A stretch of 57,969 nt of DNA from an uncultured beta proteobacterium (GTDB lineage Bacteria > Pseudomonadota > Gammaproteobacteria > Burkholderiales > Burkholderiaceae_C), in assembly GCA_903838565.1 (NCBI GenBank), contig CAILZB010000130.1, forward strand, positions 1 to 57,969. Reading direction: 5' to 3'. Below, in pieces: positions 36,560 through 46,281 of this stretch. Each line of letters opens with the position of its first letter. The stretch's first letter is position 1. Made by a program: the position numbers and the translations under genes. Under the pieces are notes generated by a model. It was not told the DNA's origin. It did no database searches and was given only the letters and a program-made list of their open reading frames with translations.

Positions 36560-39163
36560 TTAGGTGCGCTGCGCCAGTTTTTTGAGCGCATACAGCGCGT
36601 CCAGGGCCTCGCGCGGACTCAGGACATCGGGATTGATCGCTGCCAGCGCCGATTCCGTCGCATTATCTGGCATCGACGCTGGCAGCGGCGGGGCCGCGAA
36701 CAGGTCCACCTGGGCGTGGGTTTCACTGGCGCGCGTCTCCAGCGTATGCAGCGCATGGCGCGCCTGGTGCAGCACGGCCGCGGGCATGCCCGCGAGCTTG
36801 GCCACCTGGATGCCGTAGCTGCGGCTGGCCGGGCCTGGCTGGATTTCATGCAAGAACACGATGTCCGCGCCCGCTTCCACCGCGCTCACATGCACGTTCT
36901 TGGCAGCGTGGTGCTCGGCCGGAAACTGCGTAAGCTCAAAGTAGTGCGTGGCAAAGAGCGTGAAGGCCTGGGTCTTGTCGTGCAGCTGGCTGGCGATGGC
37001 GCCGGCCAGCGCCAGGCCGTCGAAGGTCGAGGTGCCGCGGCCGATCTCGTCCATCAGCACCAGCGAGCGCGGCGTGGCGCTGTGCAGGATCTGCGCGGCC
37101 TCGGTCATCTCCAGCATGAAGGTCGACTGCGCGTTCGCCAGATCGTCGGCGGCACCGATGCGCGTGTGGATCGCGTCGATCGGACCCAGGCGGCAGGCGG
37201 TGGCGGGCACATAGCTGCCCATGCTGGCCAACAGCACGATCAGCGCCACCTGGCGCATATACGTGGACTTGCCTCCCATGTTCGGGCCGGTGATGATCTG
37301 CATGCGCGCCTTGGGGCCAAGCGCGGTGTCGTTGGCGATGAAGTTGCGCGTGGCGGCGTTGCTGCCACGCTCCTGCAACCTTGACTCGACCACCGGATGG
37401 CGGCCTCGGCGGATCTCGATGCAGGGTTGCGGCACGAACTCGGGCGCGCACCAGTTCAGCGTGAGCGATCGCTCGGTCAGCGCGCACAGTGCGTCCAGCG
37501 CCGCCAGCGCGCGCGCCAGCTGACCCAAACGCGGCACAAAGGCTTGCAACTGGTCGAGCACCTGTTCATAGAGCCACTTCTCGCGCGCCAGCGCGCGGTC
37601 CTGGGCGCTCAGCGCCTTGTCCTCGAAGGCTTTGAGCTCGGGCGTGATGTAGCGCTCGGCATTCTTCAGGGTCTGACGGCGCCGGTAGTCGTCGGGCACC
37701 TTGTCCAGCTGCCCCTGCGTCACCTCGATGTAGAAACCGTGCACTCGGTTGAACTGCACACGCAGGTTGGCAATGCCGGTGCGCTCGCGTTCGCGCGTTT
37801 CCAGCGCCAGCAAAAAGGCGTCGCAGTTGTCGGCAATTGCGCGCAGCTCGTCCAGTTCGGCGTCAAAACCGCTGGCGATGACGCCGCCGTCGCGCACCAG
37901 CGCGGCCGGCTCGGGCGCGATGGCGCGCACCAGCAGTTCGGCACAGTCCAGCGGCGGGCGCAGGTCGCCCGAGAGTTGCGTCAGCAGCGTGGACAGGTCT
38001 GCACAGGCCGGGCTCAAGCCCTGCGCCTTTTGCAGCGTGAGCTGCAGCGCCACGAGTTCGCGCGGCCGCACCTGGCGCAGCGCCGTGCGTGCCGTGACGC
38101 GCTCCACGTCGCAGCAGCCTTTGAGGCGTTCGCGAAGCTCCTGCCAGCCCGCCTGGCGCAGCGCGGCCTGCGCCTCGAGTCTTTGCCTGGCCACCGTGCG
38201 CTCGCGTGGCGGCTGCAGCATCCAGCTCTTGAGCGTGCGGCTGCCCATGCCCGTGAGGCAGGTATCGAGCAGCGAGAACAGCGTGGGCGAGTCCTCGCCG
38301 CGCAGCGTCTGCGTCAGCTCCAGATTGCGTCGGGTGTTGGGCGGCAGATCGACAAAGTCATCGGCGCGCTGCACCTGAATACTTTGCACGTGCGACAGTG
38401 CGCGACCCTGCGTGTGCTCGGCGTAGTCCAGCAAGGCGGCCGCGGCGGCATGCGCCAGCGTGAGGTCCTGCGCGCCCCAGGCGTCCAGGCTGGCGGCCTG
38501 CAGCTGGGCCAGCAGCTTGGTCACACCCAGGCCTGAGTCGAACTGCCAGGGCGGTCGAGGAGTGAGCGACAGGGATGAAGAAAATTTCAGCGCCTTCAGA
38601 CGCTGCTCCATGGCATTCGTCACATCCGCGCTGTACAGCAGTTCGCTCGGCGCCAGGTGCGCGACCCAGGCCTCGAGCGCGTCGCTGCTGCATTCGGCCA
38701 GATGCACCAGCCCTTGCGTCACGCTCAGCCACGCCAGGCCGCAGCGCTGACGCGGGCCTTGGTGCAGGCACAGCAGCAGCGATTCGCTCTTGTCGCTCAG
38801 CAGTGCGCTGTCGGTGAGCGTGCCCGGCGTCACGACGCGCACCACCTTGCGCTCCACCGGCCCCTTGCCCGTGACTTCGCCGATCTGTTCGCAGATCGCT
38901 ACCGATTCGCCTTGCTGGATGAGGCGCGCCAGATAGGTCTCCATCGCATGAAACGGCACGCCCGCCATCATGACCGGAACGCCGCCGGACTGGCCGCGTG
39001 AGGTGAGCGTGATGTCCAGCAGGCGCGAGGCCTTTTCCGCGTCCGCATGGAACAACTCGTAGAAGTCGCCCATGCGGTAAAAAACCAGAGTGTCTGGGAA
39101 CTCCGCCTTGATGCCGAGGTACTGCGCCATGGCGGGTGTTTGGGGCTTCGCGGCATCGGTCAT
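36560..39163 (-). CDS. mutS: DNA mismatch repair protein MutS
   Basis: This 867-residue protein recognises base mismatches and small loops. The mismatch-reading Phe-x-Glu is in [11 protein letters not shown] near residue 31. The ABC-type ATPase has Walker [16 protein letters not shown], the [16 protein letters not shown]alker B stretch, and LFATHYFEL. The Met at 39163 gives the usual [15 protein letters not shown] start; an in-frame Met at 39187 adds eight residues. The adaptor gene of the RND pump follows after 40 bases but is probably independent. Length matches the family. Confidence 0.97.
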   Translation of the reverse strand: MTDAAKPQTPAMAQYLGIKAEFPDTLVFYRMGDFYELFHADAEKASRLLDITLTSRGQSGGVPVMMAGVPFHAMETYLARLIQQGESVAICEQIGEVTGKGPVERKVVRVVTPGTLTDSALLSDKSESLLLCLHQGPRQRCGLAWLSVTQGLVHLAECSSDALEAWVAHLAPSELLYSADVTNAMEQRLKALKFSSSLSLTPRPPWQFDSGLGVTKLLAQLQAASLDAWGAQDLTLAHAAAAALLDYAEHTQGRALSHVQSIQVQRADDFVDLPPNTRRNLELTQTLRGEDSPTLFSLLDTCLTGMGSRTLKSWMLQPPRERTVARQRLEAQAALRQAGWQELRERLKGCCDVERVTARTALRQVRPRELVALQLTLQKAQGLSPACADLSTLLTQLSGDLRPPLDCAELLVRAIAPEPAALVRDGGVIASGFDAELDELRAIADNCDAFLLALETRERERTGIANLRVQFNRVHGFYIEVTQGQLDKVPDDYRRRQTLKNAERYITPELKAFEDKALSAQDRALAREKWLYEQVLDQLQAFVPRLGQLARALAALDALCALTERSLTLNWCAPEFVPQPCIEIRRGRHPVVESRLQERGSNAATRNFIANDTALGPKARMQIITGPNMGGKSTYMRQVALIVLLASMGSYVPATACRLGPIDAIHTRIGAADDLANAQSTFMLEMTEAAQILHSATPRSLVLMDEIGRGTSTFDGLALAGAIASQLHDKTQAFTLFATHYFELTQFPAEHHAAKNVHVSAVEAGADIVFLHEIQPGPASRSYGIQVAKLAGMPAAVLHQARHALHTLETRASETHAQVDLFAAPPLPASMPDNATESALAAINPDVLSPREALDALYALKKLAQRT

Positions 39164-39366
39164 GGGCGCCAAGTCTATCAACATCAAACTGCGTCATGCA
39201 CGCGAGCCACCCGGAACCGAAGCGGGCCTGCGCAAGTGGCCGGAAGTTTATGAAAAATCAATGCCTTTCAGATCTGCCATGGAAGAATTTCCGCCCAGGT
39301 TGACCTTACCTTCGGCGTGGGGAGCAATCACCACGCGGCTTATCGACACTCACTCAAGGAAGCATC

Positions 39367-40050
39367 ATGAACCACACTCGTCGCAACTTCACTCTGAGCG
39401 CTGCCGTCATCGCGCTCGCCGCCACGCTCAGCAGTCTGCCGGCCCGGGCCGACGACGCGAGCGACGCCAAGGGCGTCGTGGACAAGGCCACGACAACCGT
39501 CCACGGGTTTGCTGCGGACAAGGATTACGCCAGCTTGCCGGGGATGTTGGCCAAAGCCCGGGCGGTGCTGGTGTACCCGCAGATCATCGAAGGCGGTTTC
39601 ATCATCGGCGGCTCGGGCGGCACCGGCGTGCTGCTGGTGCGCGACGCCAAGACCGGGGACTTCAGCAGCCCCGCTTTCTATTCGATGGGAGGCGTCAGCA
39701 TCGGTTTCCTGGCAGGGGGACAGGCAGCCGAGGTCCTGTTGCTGGTCAACAGCCAGAAGGCGCTTGACTCGCTGCTGTCGACCAGGATGAAACTCGGTGC
39801 GGGCATCTCGATTGCGGTCGGTCCCAAGGGTGGCGGCCAGGGCGTGGCCGCGGACATCGTGTCCTTCTCCAAGGCCAAGGGGGCTTTCGCCAGCCTGGCG
39901 CTGAACGGACAGGTGATCGAGGTGCGCGAAAAACTCAATGCCGCCTACTACGGCAAGCCCGCATCCCCGCTGGACATCCTCATCAAGAGGAGCGTCAGCA
40001 ACCCCGGCGCGGCCGCGCTGCAGGCGGCGCTGAAGTCCACTGCCAGGTGA
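39367..40050 (+). CDS. SYLF/YSC84-domain lipid-binding protein
   Basis: This 227-residue exported protein has a signal peptide (core TLSAAVIALAATLSSLPARA) and a SYLF domain: LAKARAVLVYPQIIEGGFIIGGSGGTGVLL, SMGGVSIGFLAGGQAAEVLLLV, and KLGAGISIAVGPKG. Eukaryotic SYLF proteins bind phosphoinositides; bacterial ones are periplasmic and uncharacterised. AAGGAAGC at 39357-39364 is a good ribosome site. It stands alone between mutS (divergent) and the rRNA methyltransferase gene. Confidence 0.88.
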   Translation: MNHTRRNFTLSAAVIALAATLSSLPARADDASDAKGVVDKATTTVHGFAADKDYASLPGMLAKARAVLVYPQIIEGGFIIGGSGGTGVLLVRDAKTGDFSSPAFYSMGGVSIGFLAGGQAAEVLLLVNSQKALDSLLSTRMKLGAGISIAVGPKGGGQGVAADIVSFSKAKGAFASLALNGQVIEVREKLNAAYYGKPASPLDILIKRSVSNPGAAALQAALKSTAR

Positions 40051-40153
40051 GGCCGCGCGACGGACGGGCTTGCGCGCACATGGGCTCATGGTTTGAAGCC
40101 TGTTTTGCTGTGCGCCAGGTGCATCCGTGCTGCAGGTGGGACAATCACCCCCT

Positions 40154-41458
40154 ATGCATCCAAAAGCCCTGCTTGAAGCCAGCTCAGAACTGGTCCGTCT
40201 GACCCTCAAATTCGACCACCCCACCGACGCCATCGTGGCGCGGTTTTTCCGTGACAACCGCGGTCTGGGGCCGCGCGAGCGTGCCACCCTGACCGACACC
40301 GTGTACGCGGTGCTGCGCTACAAACTGCTGTTCGAACACTTCGCACCTTCGGGCTCGGGGCCGCGCGAGCGCCGCCTGGCGATCCTGGGTCTGGCGCACA
40401 GCCAGAAGGACCCGGGTGCGCGCCTGAACGCGGCGCAAACGCAGGCGGCTGCGGATTTTCTGCGCAGCGCCCTGACTGAGCAGGAGAGCGCCTGGCTGGA
40501 GCAATGCCAGCAAATCCAGAGCAGCGATCTGCTGGAGCGCCATCGCCATAATTTGCCCGAATGGCTGGTGACCCCGCTCAGGGAAACCCTGGGTGCGGAG
40601 TTCTGGCCGCTGGTTAACAGTCTGGACCAGATGGCGCCGCTCGACCTGCGGGTGAACGCCCTGAACGACAAGCGGCCCGAAGTGCAAAAGGAATTGAAGG
40701 CCTCGGGTATCGAGACCACGCCCACGCCCTACTCTCCCTGGGGCTTGCGCGTCAAGGGCAAGCCGTCTCTGGCCAAGGCGCCGGCGTTCGTGCGCGGCGC
40801 GGTCGAAGTGCAGGACGAGGGATCACAACTGCTGGCGCTGCTGCTGGACGCAAAACGCGGCGAGATGGTGGTGGACTTCTGCGCCGGCGCCGGCGGCAAG
40901 ACGCTGGCCATCGGCGCGGCCATGCGCAATACCGGGCGCCTTTACGCCTTCGACACCTCGGCGCACCGGCTTGACGCGCTCAAGCCGCGCCTGGCGCGCA
41001 GCGGCCTGTCCAACGTGCACCCGGCCGCGCTGGCGCATGAACGCGACGACCGCATCAAGCGCCTGGCCGGAAAGATCGATCGCGTGCTGGTAGATGCCCC
41101 CTGCTCCGGACTGGGAACGCTGCGGCGTCATCCCGACCTGAAGTGGCGTCAGACCGAAAAGAGCGTGGCCGAACTGGCGACGATGCAATCGGCTATTTTG
41201 CAAAGCGCAGCGCGCCTGCTCAAACCCGGTGGACGACTCGTGTACGCCACCTGCAGCCTGCTGGCGCAGGAGAACGAGGCCGTGGCGCAGGCGTTTTCGC
41301 AAGCCAATCCGGATTTCACCGCGCTGGATGTGGGCGAGGTTCTGAGCGAACTCAAGGTGGATGACGCCGCCACGCTGTGCAGCGGACCTTACCTCAGGCT
41401 GTGGCCGCAGCGCCATGGTACCGACGGCTTCTTCGCCGCGGTGTGGCAGCGCAAGTAG
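40154..41458 (+). CDS. RsmB/NOP family 16S rRNA m5C methyltransferase
   Basis: This 434-residue enzyme has a NusB-like N-terminal domain (PTDAIVARFFRDNRGLGPRERATL) and a SAM methyltransferase domain with VVDFCAGAGGKTL, the DAPCSGLGTLRRHPDLKW catalytic block (first Cys) and VYATCSLLAQENEA (second Cys). It methylates cytosine C5 in rRNA, position 967 in E. coli RsmB. The start at 40154 was preferred over 40127 because it gives MHPKALL without a leader, though no clear ribosome site is present. It is convergent with exbD. Confidence 0.88.
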   Translation: MHPKALLEASSELVRLTLKFDHPTDAIVARFFRDNRGLGPRERATLTDTVYAVLRYKLLFEHFAPSGSGPRERRLAILGLAHSQKDPGARLNAAQTQAAADFLRSALTEQESAWLEQCQQIQSSDLLERHRHNLPEWLVTPLRETLGAEFWPLVNSLDQMAPLDLRVNALNDKRPEVQKELKASGIETTPTPYSPWGLRVKGKPSLAKAPAFVRGAVEVQDEGSQLLALLLDAKRGEMVVDFCAGAGGKTLAIGAAMRNTGRLYAFDTSAHRLDALKPRLARSGLSNVHPAALAHERDDRIKRLAGKIDRVLVDAPCSGLGTLRRHPDLKWRQTEKSVAELATMQSAILQSAARLLKPGGRLVYATCSLLAQENEAVAQAFSQANPDFTALDVGEVLSELKVDDAATLCSGPYLRLWPQRHGTDGFFAAVWQRK

Positions 41459-41488
41459 CGCGCCCACGGTTGTCCGGATAGGACTCTC

Positions 41489-41917
41489 TCAGGGAGCGCC
41501 CGCCGAGCCGGTGGTCTGCGCTGCAAAGGTGATCTGGCTCAGGCCAGCGCGCCGCGCGGCCTCCATCACCGTGATGACCGATTGGTGCGCCGCGTTGGCG
41601 TCGGCATGGATGATGACCACGGTCTCCTTGCCGACCTTGGCCGCATCGGTCATGGCCAGTGTCATTTCCTCGACGCTGCGGCCTGCGATTGCGGCGCCAT
41701 TGACCACGTAGCGGCCGTCGCTGCTGACCGCGACCACGACTTCCTTGGGGTAATCGCGCTGCGCCTGCGTGTCCGCGGTCGGCAGCTTGATCTGCAACTC
41801 GGTGAACTTGGCGTAGGTGGTGGAAAGCATCAGGAAAATCACCACCACCAGCAGCACGTCGATGAACGGGATCAGGTTGATCTCCGGCTCTTCGCGCGGA
41901 CGCTTGCGAAACTTCAT
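41489..41917 (-). CDS. exbD: ExbD/TolR-family biopolymer transport protein
   Basis: This 142-residue protein has a short basic N-terminus, one membrane helix with the proton-path Asp (INLIPFIDVLLVVVIFLML, Asp20), and a periplasmic domain with VVIIHADANAAHQSVITVM. With ExbB it forms the proton-driven motor that energises TonB- or TolA-like rods. It overlaps exbB by four bases. No tonB gene adjoins the pair; the nearest candidate is the long TonB/TolA-like protein at 46282-48678. Confidence 0.92.
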   Translation of the reverse strand: MKFRKRPREEPEINLIPFIDVLLVVVIFLMLSTTYAKFTELQIKLPTADTQAQRDYPKEVVVAVSSDGRYVVNGAAIAGRSVEEMTLAMTDAAKVGKETVVIIHADANAAHQSVITVMEAARRAGLSQITFAAQTTGSAGAP

Positions 41918-42549
41918 GCTGTCACCCGCAACGTCTTGAGGTGGCGGGCAAACTGGTCTGCCGCCAGTTCCAGCGTCAGCAGATAGGCGTCGACCGTGGC
42001 CCGGAAGTAGCGCCAGAAAATCAGCGACGGAATCGCCACCATCAGGCCGAAAGCGGTGTTGTACAGGGCCACAGAAATGCCGTGCGCCAGCTGCGCCGGA
42101 TTCGCGCCACCCGCGCCCGATGTGGGGGTCTGGGATCCGAAGATTTCGATCATGCCGATGACGGTTCCCAGCAGCCCCAGCAGCGGTGCGGCCGAGGCGA
42201 TCGTGGCCAGCGCGCTCAGGAAGCGCTCCATGCGGTGCGCCACTTCACGCCCCGAACCTTCCATGGTGGCGCGCAGATCCTCCTCGGAGCAGCGCGGATT
42301 GTCGCCCAGCGCCTTGAGGCCGCTGGCCAGTACTTCACCCAGGATGGAGTTCTTCGCCAGCTTGTCCACCACCTCGCGCGCCGGCACCGCCGTGCGCGAC
42401 ACCCGTAACGCCTCTTCAAGCAGTTTGGGCGGCGCGATGCGGTTGGTTTTGAGGCTGATGAAGCGCTCAATCACCACCGCGACGGAGAGGATGGAACAAA
42501 TGATCAACGGCCAGATGGGCCATCCTGCAGATTGAATAATCGAAAACAA
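41914..42549 (-). CDS. exbB: ExbB/TolQ-family proton channel protein
   Basis: This 211-residue protein has three membrane segments: near residues 8-25, then SALATIASAAPLLGLLGTVIGMIEIF, and NTAFGLMVAIPSLIFWRYF. The large cytoplasmic loop and the GLLGTVIGM motif are standard for the family. It forms the pentameric stator around ExbD. The next gene on the same strand, exbD, starts within its stop. Confidence 0.92.
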   Translation of the reverse strand: MFSIIQSAGWPIWPLIICSILSVAVVIERFISLKTNRIAPPKLLEEALRVSRTAVPAREVVDKLAKNSILGEVLASGLKALGDNPRCSEEDLRATMEGSGREVAHRMERFLSALATIASAAPLLGLLGTVIGMIEIFGSQTPTSGAGGANPAQLAHGISVALYNTAFGLMVAIPSLIFWRYFRATVDAYLLTLELAADQFARHLKTLRVTA

Positions 42550-42759
42550 TGAACGCTCCGGGAAGATGATGTGCGCTGCGATTATGGCTCAGCACCTGGC
42601 GCTCGGCCGCCCCATCCACCGCGACCGTGCCGCTGAATTGTTACGGTTGGCAAGCCGGTTCGCCGCCAGCGCGAAAACGCCGCCGGCTTTACAATCGCCC
42701 CACTTTGTTCTCGTGGCGATCCGGGTCTGTCCACGCACACTTTTTTGGAGTTGGGCAGT

Positions 42760-43974
42760 ATGGTGTTTTCTGATGCGTTGGGAATGACTTCAGTGTTGGA
42801 ATGGATGCGCAACGGCGCATGGAACCTGAGTTGGTGGCAGATCGTCCTGTTCACCCTGGCCACGACGCACGTCACCATCGCCAGCGTCACGATCTTCCTG
42901 CATCGGCACCAAGCGCACCGCGCGCTCGACTTGCACCCTATCGCTGCGCATTTCTTCCGGTTCTGGCTGTGGTTGAGCACCGGCACCGTGACGCGCGAAT
43001 GGACCGCGGTGCACCGCAAGCACCACGCCAAATGCGAGCACGAAGGCGACCCGCACAGCCCGGTCGTGTTCGGCATCAAAAAGGTGTTCTGGCAGGGGTA
43101 CGAGCTCTACCGCACGGAGTGCGCGAATGCCGAGACGGTACAACGCTTCGGCCACAACACGCCCAACGACTGGCTGGAGAAGAACCTTTATGCCCGCCAC
43201 GCAGTGCTGGGTGTGGCGCTGCTGCTGGTGCTGGACCTGGCGCTTTTCGGCGTCATTGGTCTGACGGTCTGGGCCGTGCAGATGCTTTGGATACCGGTCA
43301 CAGCGGCAGGCATCATCAACGGTATCGGCCACTGGTGGGGTTATCGCAACTTCGAGTCGGCCGACGCCAGCACCAACATTTCTCCCTGGGGCGTTCTGAT
43401 CGGCGGCGAAGAGTTGCACAACAACCACCACACCTACCCGACCTCGGCCAAGCTCTCGGTCAAGCCCTACGAGTTCGACATCGGCTGGTGCTATATCCGG
43501 GTGCTCCAGTCGCTGCGACTGGCCACCGTCAAGAAGACGCCGCCGAAGATGGCGTGGGGCGCGGTGCAACCGGTGGCGGACGAAAAAACACTGGAAGCGC
43601 TGATCGCCAACCGCTATGAAGTCATGGCCCGCTATGCGCGTGAACTGCGCAGCGTTTGCCGCGCCGAGATCACCGTGCTCAAGGTGCGCCGCCAGGACCT
43701 GTCGGTGCTGAAAGCGGCACGCCGCTGGTTGCATCGGGATCACGATCAGGTGCCCGACTATGCACAACCCCAGGTGGCACAGGCGCGTGCGGCAAATCCG
43801 GTGCTGGACAAGATGCTCACGATGCGCGAGGAACTTCGCGCCCTCTGGTTGAGCCGCTCCCAGTCGCGCGAGCAACTGGCCGTCGATCTGCAGGCCTGGT
43901 GCCGCCGCGCCGAAGAAAGCGGCATCGCTGCACTGCAGGAGTTTTCGATCCGCCTGCGGGCAGCGCGAGCTTAA
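42760..43974 (+). CDS. Membrane acyl-CoA/acyl-lipid delta-9 desaturase with C-terminal extension
   Basis: This 404-residue di-iron desaturase has the three histidine boxes HRHQAHR, HRKHH and HNNHH plus the GHWWGYRNFE loop and several hydrophobic segments. It inserts a cis double bond into a saturated fatty acyl chain, using oxygen. The family core ends near residue 275. The remaining ~130 residues are helical, highly charged and not part of the known catalytic fold (TLEALIANRYEVMARYAREL onward). The Met at 42760 follows the GGAG at 42746-42749. Its product, a monounsaturated lipid, is the substrate type used by cyclopropane-synthase-like enzymes such as the one at 14676-15890. Confidence 0.9.
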   Translation: MVFSDALGMTSVLEWMRNGAWNLSWWQIVLFTLATTHVTIASVTIFLHRHQAHRALDLHPIAAHFFRFWLWLSTGTVTREWTAVHRKHHAKCEHEGDPHSPVVFGIKKVFWQGYELYRTECANAETVQRFGHNTPNDWLEKNLYARHAVLGVALLLVLDLALFGVIGLTVWAVQMLWIPVTAAGIINGIGHWWGYRNFESADASTNISPWGVLIGGEELHNNHHTYPTSAKLSVKPYEFDIGWCYIRVLQSLRLATVKKTPPKMAWGAVQPVADEKTLEALIANRYEVMARYARELRSVCRAEITVLKVRRQDLSVLKAARRWLHRDHDQVPDYAQPQVAQARAANPVLDKMLTMREELRALWLSRSQSREQLAVDLQAWCRRAEESGIAALQEFSIRLRAARA

Positions 43975-44000
43975 GAACGGCGGGCCTGTCCCGCAAGGTT

Positions 44001-45302
44001 TCAGGAGGTCCCGTATTTGGTCTCGAACTGGATGCCGATGGATTGCAGCAGCGGAGTCGGCAGCAGACCACCGGCACAGACGATGACGAAGTCGTTGCGC
44101 AGGCGCTGAGGCACGCTGTCGTAGTCGATATCGACATGGGTTTCGGTCACGCGCGTGACCTGCGAATTCAGCATCACCTTCAATCGGCCGGCCTTTTCCT
44201 GCTGCTCCAGCAGCAGGCGGTTCTTCTGCTTCACGCGCGAAAAAGCGGCACTGCGGTAGGACAGCGTCACGTCCGTTCCTTCCTGCTGCGACAGCGCGAT
44301 CGCGGCCTCCAGCGCACTGTCGCCCCCGCCCACCACGAGCACGGCCCGCCCCTTGTACTGAACCGGATCGATCAGCCGATAGACGACCTTGTGCGACTCC
44401 TCTCCCGGCACATCGAGCTTGCGCGGGGTGCCGCGTCGCCCCAGGGCCAGCAGCACGGTGTTGGCGGTGTAGCTGCCCCGGTTGGTGCGCACCACGAAGT
44501 GCCCCTGGTCGCGTTCGATCGCTTCCATGCGTTCGCGAAACGAAATCTGCAGCCCGGTCTTTTGCACCACGTCGAGCCAGAATTCGAGCAGCTTTTCCTT
44601 GTGCACTTCGGCGAACCTGACCGTGCCGATCAGCGCCAGTTCCACGGGCGCCGTCATCGCCACCTTCTGCCTGGGGTAGTGGAAAACAGCGCCGCCCAGA
44701 GAGTCTTCCTGCTCGATCAACTTGTAGCGCAATTTGTGCTCGATCGCCGCCAGACCGGCGGAGAGTCCGGCGGGTCCGCAACCGACGATCACCACGTCGT
44801 ACTCGGTTTTGCCCCCGGTCTTCTTGCGCAGCGCGTTGATGGCCTGGCGTCCCTGCTCGGCCGCCTTTCGGATCAGCCCCATGCCGCCGAGTTCACCGGC
44901 GATGAAGATGCCCGGCACGTTGGCCTCGAAGTGCGGCGTCACGTTGGGGATATCGATACCGCGCTTTTCGGTACCGAAAACCAGCTTGATCGCCTCCACC
45001 GGGCAGGCAGCGGCGCAGGCGCCGTGGCCAATGCAGTGCGCCGCATTGATCAGCACTGCCTTGCCGTCGACCACACCCAGCGCCTTTTCCGGGCAGGCCT
45101 TGACGCAGGCACCCGAACCCATGCAGCGCGTCGTGTCCACCAGCGGGTGCAGCGAGGGCGGCTCCATCAGGCCGGTTTCCATCGCGTGCTGCAACAGCGC
45201 CGAATGGCTCTCGTGTTTCTTGCGCTGCCGGCCCACGTAGATGGTCACGCCGATGATGAAGATCGCCAGGTAAACGTAGAAGTAAAGGTAAGAATTTAGC
45301 AT
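44001..45302 (-). CDS. Membrane-anchored flavoprotein oxidoreductase with two atypical ferredoxin motifs
   Basis: This 433-residue protein has an N-terminal membrane helix (about 5-23), two ferredoxin-like motifs, and a C-terminal thioredoxin-reductase/YpdA-like module with FAD motif VVIVGCGPAGLSAG and NAD(P) motif VLVVGGGDSALEAA. The thiol CxxC of thioredoxin reductase is missing. In both Fe-S motifs (residues 60-71 and 90-101) the second cysteine of CxxCxxCxxxCP is replaced, by Ser63 and His93, so the clusters may be 3Fe-4S or use other ligands. It may pass electrons from NAD(P)H to a membrane partner (inference). It is the last gene of the minus-strand cytochrome run. Confidence 0.8.
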   Translation of the reverse strand: MLNSYLYFYVYLAIFIIGVTIYVGRQRKKHESHSALLQHAMETGLMEPPSLHPLVDTTRCMGSGACVKACPEKALGVVDGKAVLINAAHCIGHGACAAACPVEAIKLVFGTEKRGIDIPNVTPHFEANVPGIFIAGELGGMGLIRKAAEQGRQAINALRKKTGGKTEYDVVIVGCGPAGLSAGLAAIEHKLRYKLIEQEDSLGGAVFHYPRQKVAMTAPVELALIGTVRFAEVHKEKLLEFWLDVVQKTGLQISFRERMEAIERDQGHFVVRTNRGSYTANTVLLALGRRGTPRKLDVPGEESHKVVYRLIDPVQYKGRAVLVVGGGDSALEAAIALSQQEGTDVTLSYRSAAFSRVKQKNRLLLEQQEKAGRLKVMLNSQVTRVTETHVDIDYDSVPQRLRNDFVIVCAGGLLPTPLLQSIGIQFETKYGTS

Positions 45303-45357
45303 TCGGCTTGGGCGTGAAAGAATCAATATGAGGGCCACCGCTGCGGCCCAGGACGCG

Positions 45358-46203
45358 CTATTTGACGAGTTCGCGGATTTCGATTGCAATGCCCGATGTT
45401 CCCACATTCACGGCAGCAGCCTGGCCCGAGATGTCGCCACTTTGCGGCATGGCCTGCCCGCTCTTGCTGATGCGCGCACTGATCACCACCTGGCCCGCAG
45501 CCGAAAGCCTGTTCTGCGGCGACATGCCCATGCTGTCGTCCAGTGTGAACTCCAGCGGCAGATCCTTGACCTGTTTGCGCAGCACGGCCAGAGGCGTGCG
45601 CTCGCCCTGTGCGGCGCGAGCGAAAATGAAGATCGTATCTTCAGGGCTGGCCATTTTGGCCAGGCTGCTCGCCAGCGTGACACGGCCGCTGACCGTACTC
45701 TTGGCCGCGGCCGGGTTGGACACGCTACCTTTGGCAAGGATGTCAGGCTGAACGCCCGCTGCGGCGGGGACGTTTGCCGCCAAGGCGATCGAGTTGGCGT
45801 AGCCCTCGCGCAGCGAGGCGTCGTCGGGACGCAGCGCCATGGCCCGCTCGAACGCGGGCAGCGCCTGGGCGTGCCGGCCCAGCACCGCGTAGGAGCGCGC
45901 CAGCATGGCCCAGCCCTCGGCGTCCTGCGGCCGTTCCTTGAGTTTGAGCGCCAACCCCTCGACCAGCGCATTCGCCTGGTCCGATCCGGTGGCGTGCGGC
46001 GCAGCGTCGGCTCGGGTCGGGGCTGGCATTGCGCTCAGTGGAGCGGATCCCTTCCAGCTGTAGGCGACGCCCAGCGCCGCCAGCACGGTGGCCGCCAGCG
46101 CCACCCAAAGGTTCAGGTGACTGCTCTTGGCTGCCACGCAGGCTGATGGCGCCTGCTTGAGTTCACCGGGGGAGATGGAGGGCGTGGAAATTTCGGAATC
46201 CAT
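45358..46203 (-). CDS. CcmI-like TPR protein (C-terminal), copy 2
   Basis: This 281-residue protein has one membrane helix (about 31-49), a TPR segment (AEGWAMLARSYAVLGRHAQALPAFERAM) and a beta-rich C-terminal domain (VSGRVTLASSLAKMASPEDTIFIFARA...TPLAVLRKQVKDLPLEFTLDD) that matches the periplasmic domain of CcmI/CycH cytochrome c maturation factors. CcmI holds apocytochrome c for haem ligation. The N-terminal CcmI membrane part with a Leu zipper is reduced. It shares domain order with the protein at 50620-51627. Its position in a cytochrome gene run suggests a dedicated assembly chaperone (inference). Confidence 0.75.
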   Translation of the reverse strand: MDSEISTPSISPGELKQAPSACVAAKSSHLNLWVALAATVLAALGVAYSWKGSAPLSAMPAPTRADAAPHATGSDQANALVEGLALKLKERPQDAEGWAMLARSYAVLGRHAQALPAFERAMALRPDDASLREGYANSIALAANVPAAAGVQPDILAKGSVSNPAAAKSTVSGRVTLASSLAKMASPEDTIFIFARAAQGERTPLAVLRKQVKDLPLEFTLDDSMGMSPQNRLSAAGQVVISARISKSGQAMPQSGDISGQAAAVNVGTSGIAIEIRELVK

Positions 46204-46281
46204 GGCGATTTTTTTCAGAAAAAGTTTGAGTTCAACGGCAGCAAGCGTGCCGCCCGGGATTCAACAAGCACGGACAAATCA

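Noticed and set aside
43980..43994. GCGGG-N5-CCCGC hairpin as terminator of the desaturase gene
   Set aside because: Only a 5-bp stem with no T-run; too weak to list as a feature.
42790..44781. Minus-strand frame of 663 codons opposite the desaturase
   Set aside because: The plus strand has the three histidine boxes of a desaturase; the minus frame also runs into the flavoprotein gene in another frame.
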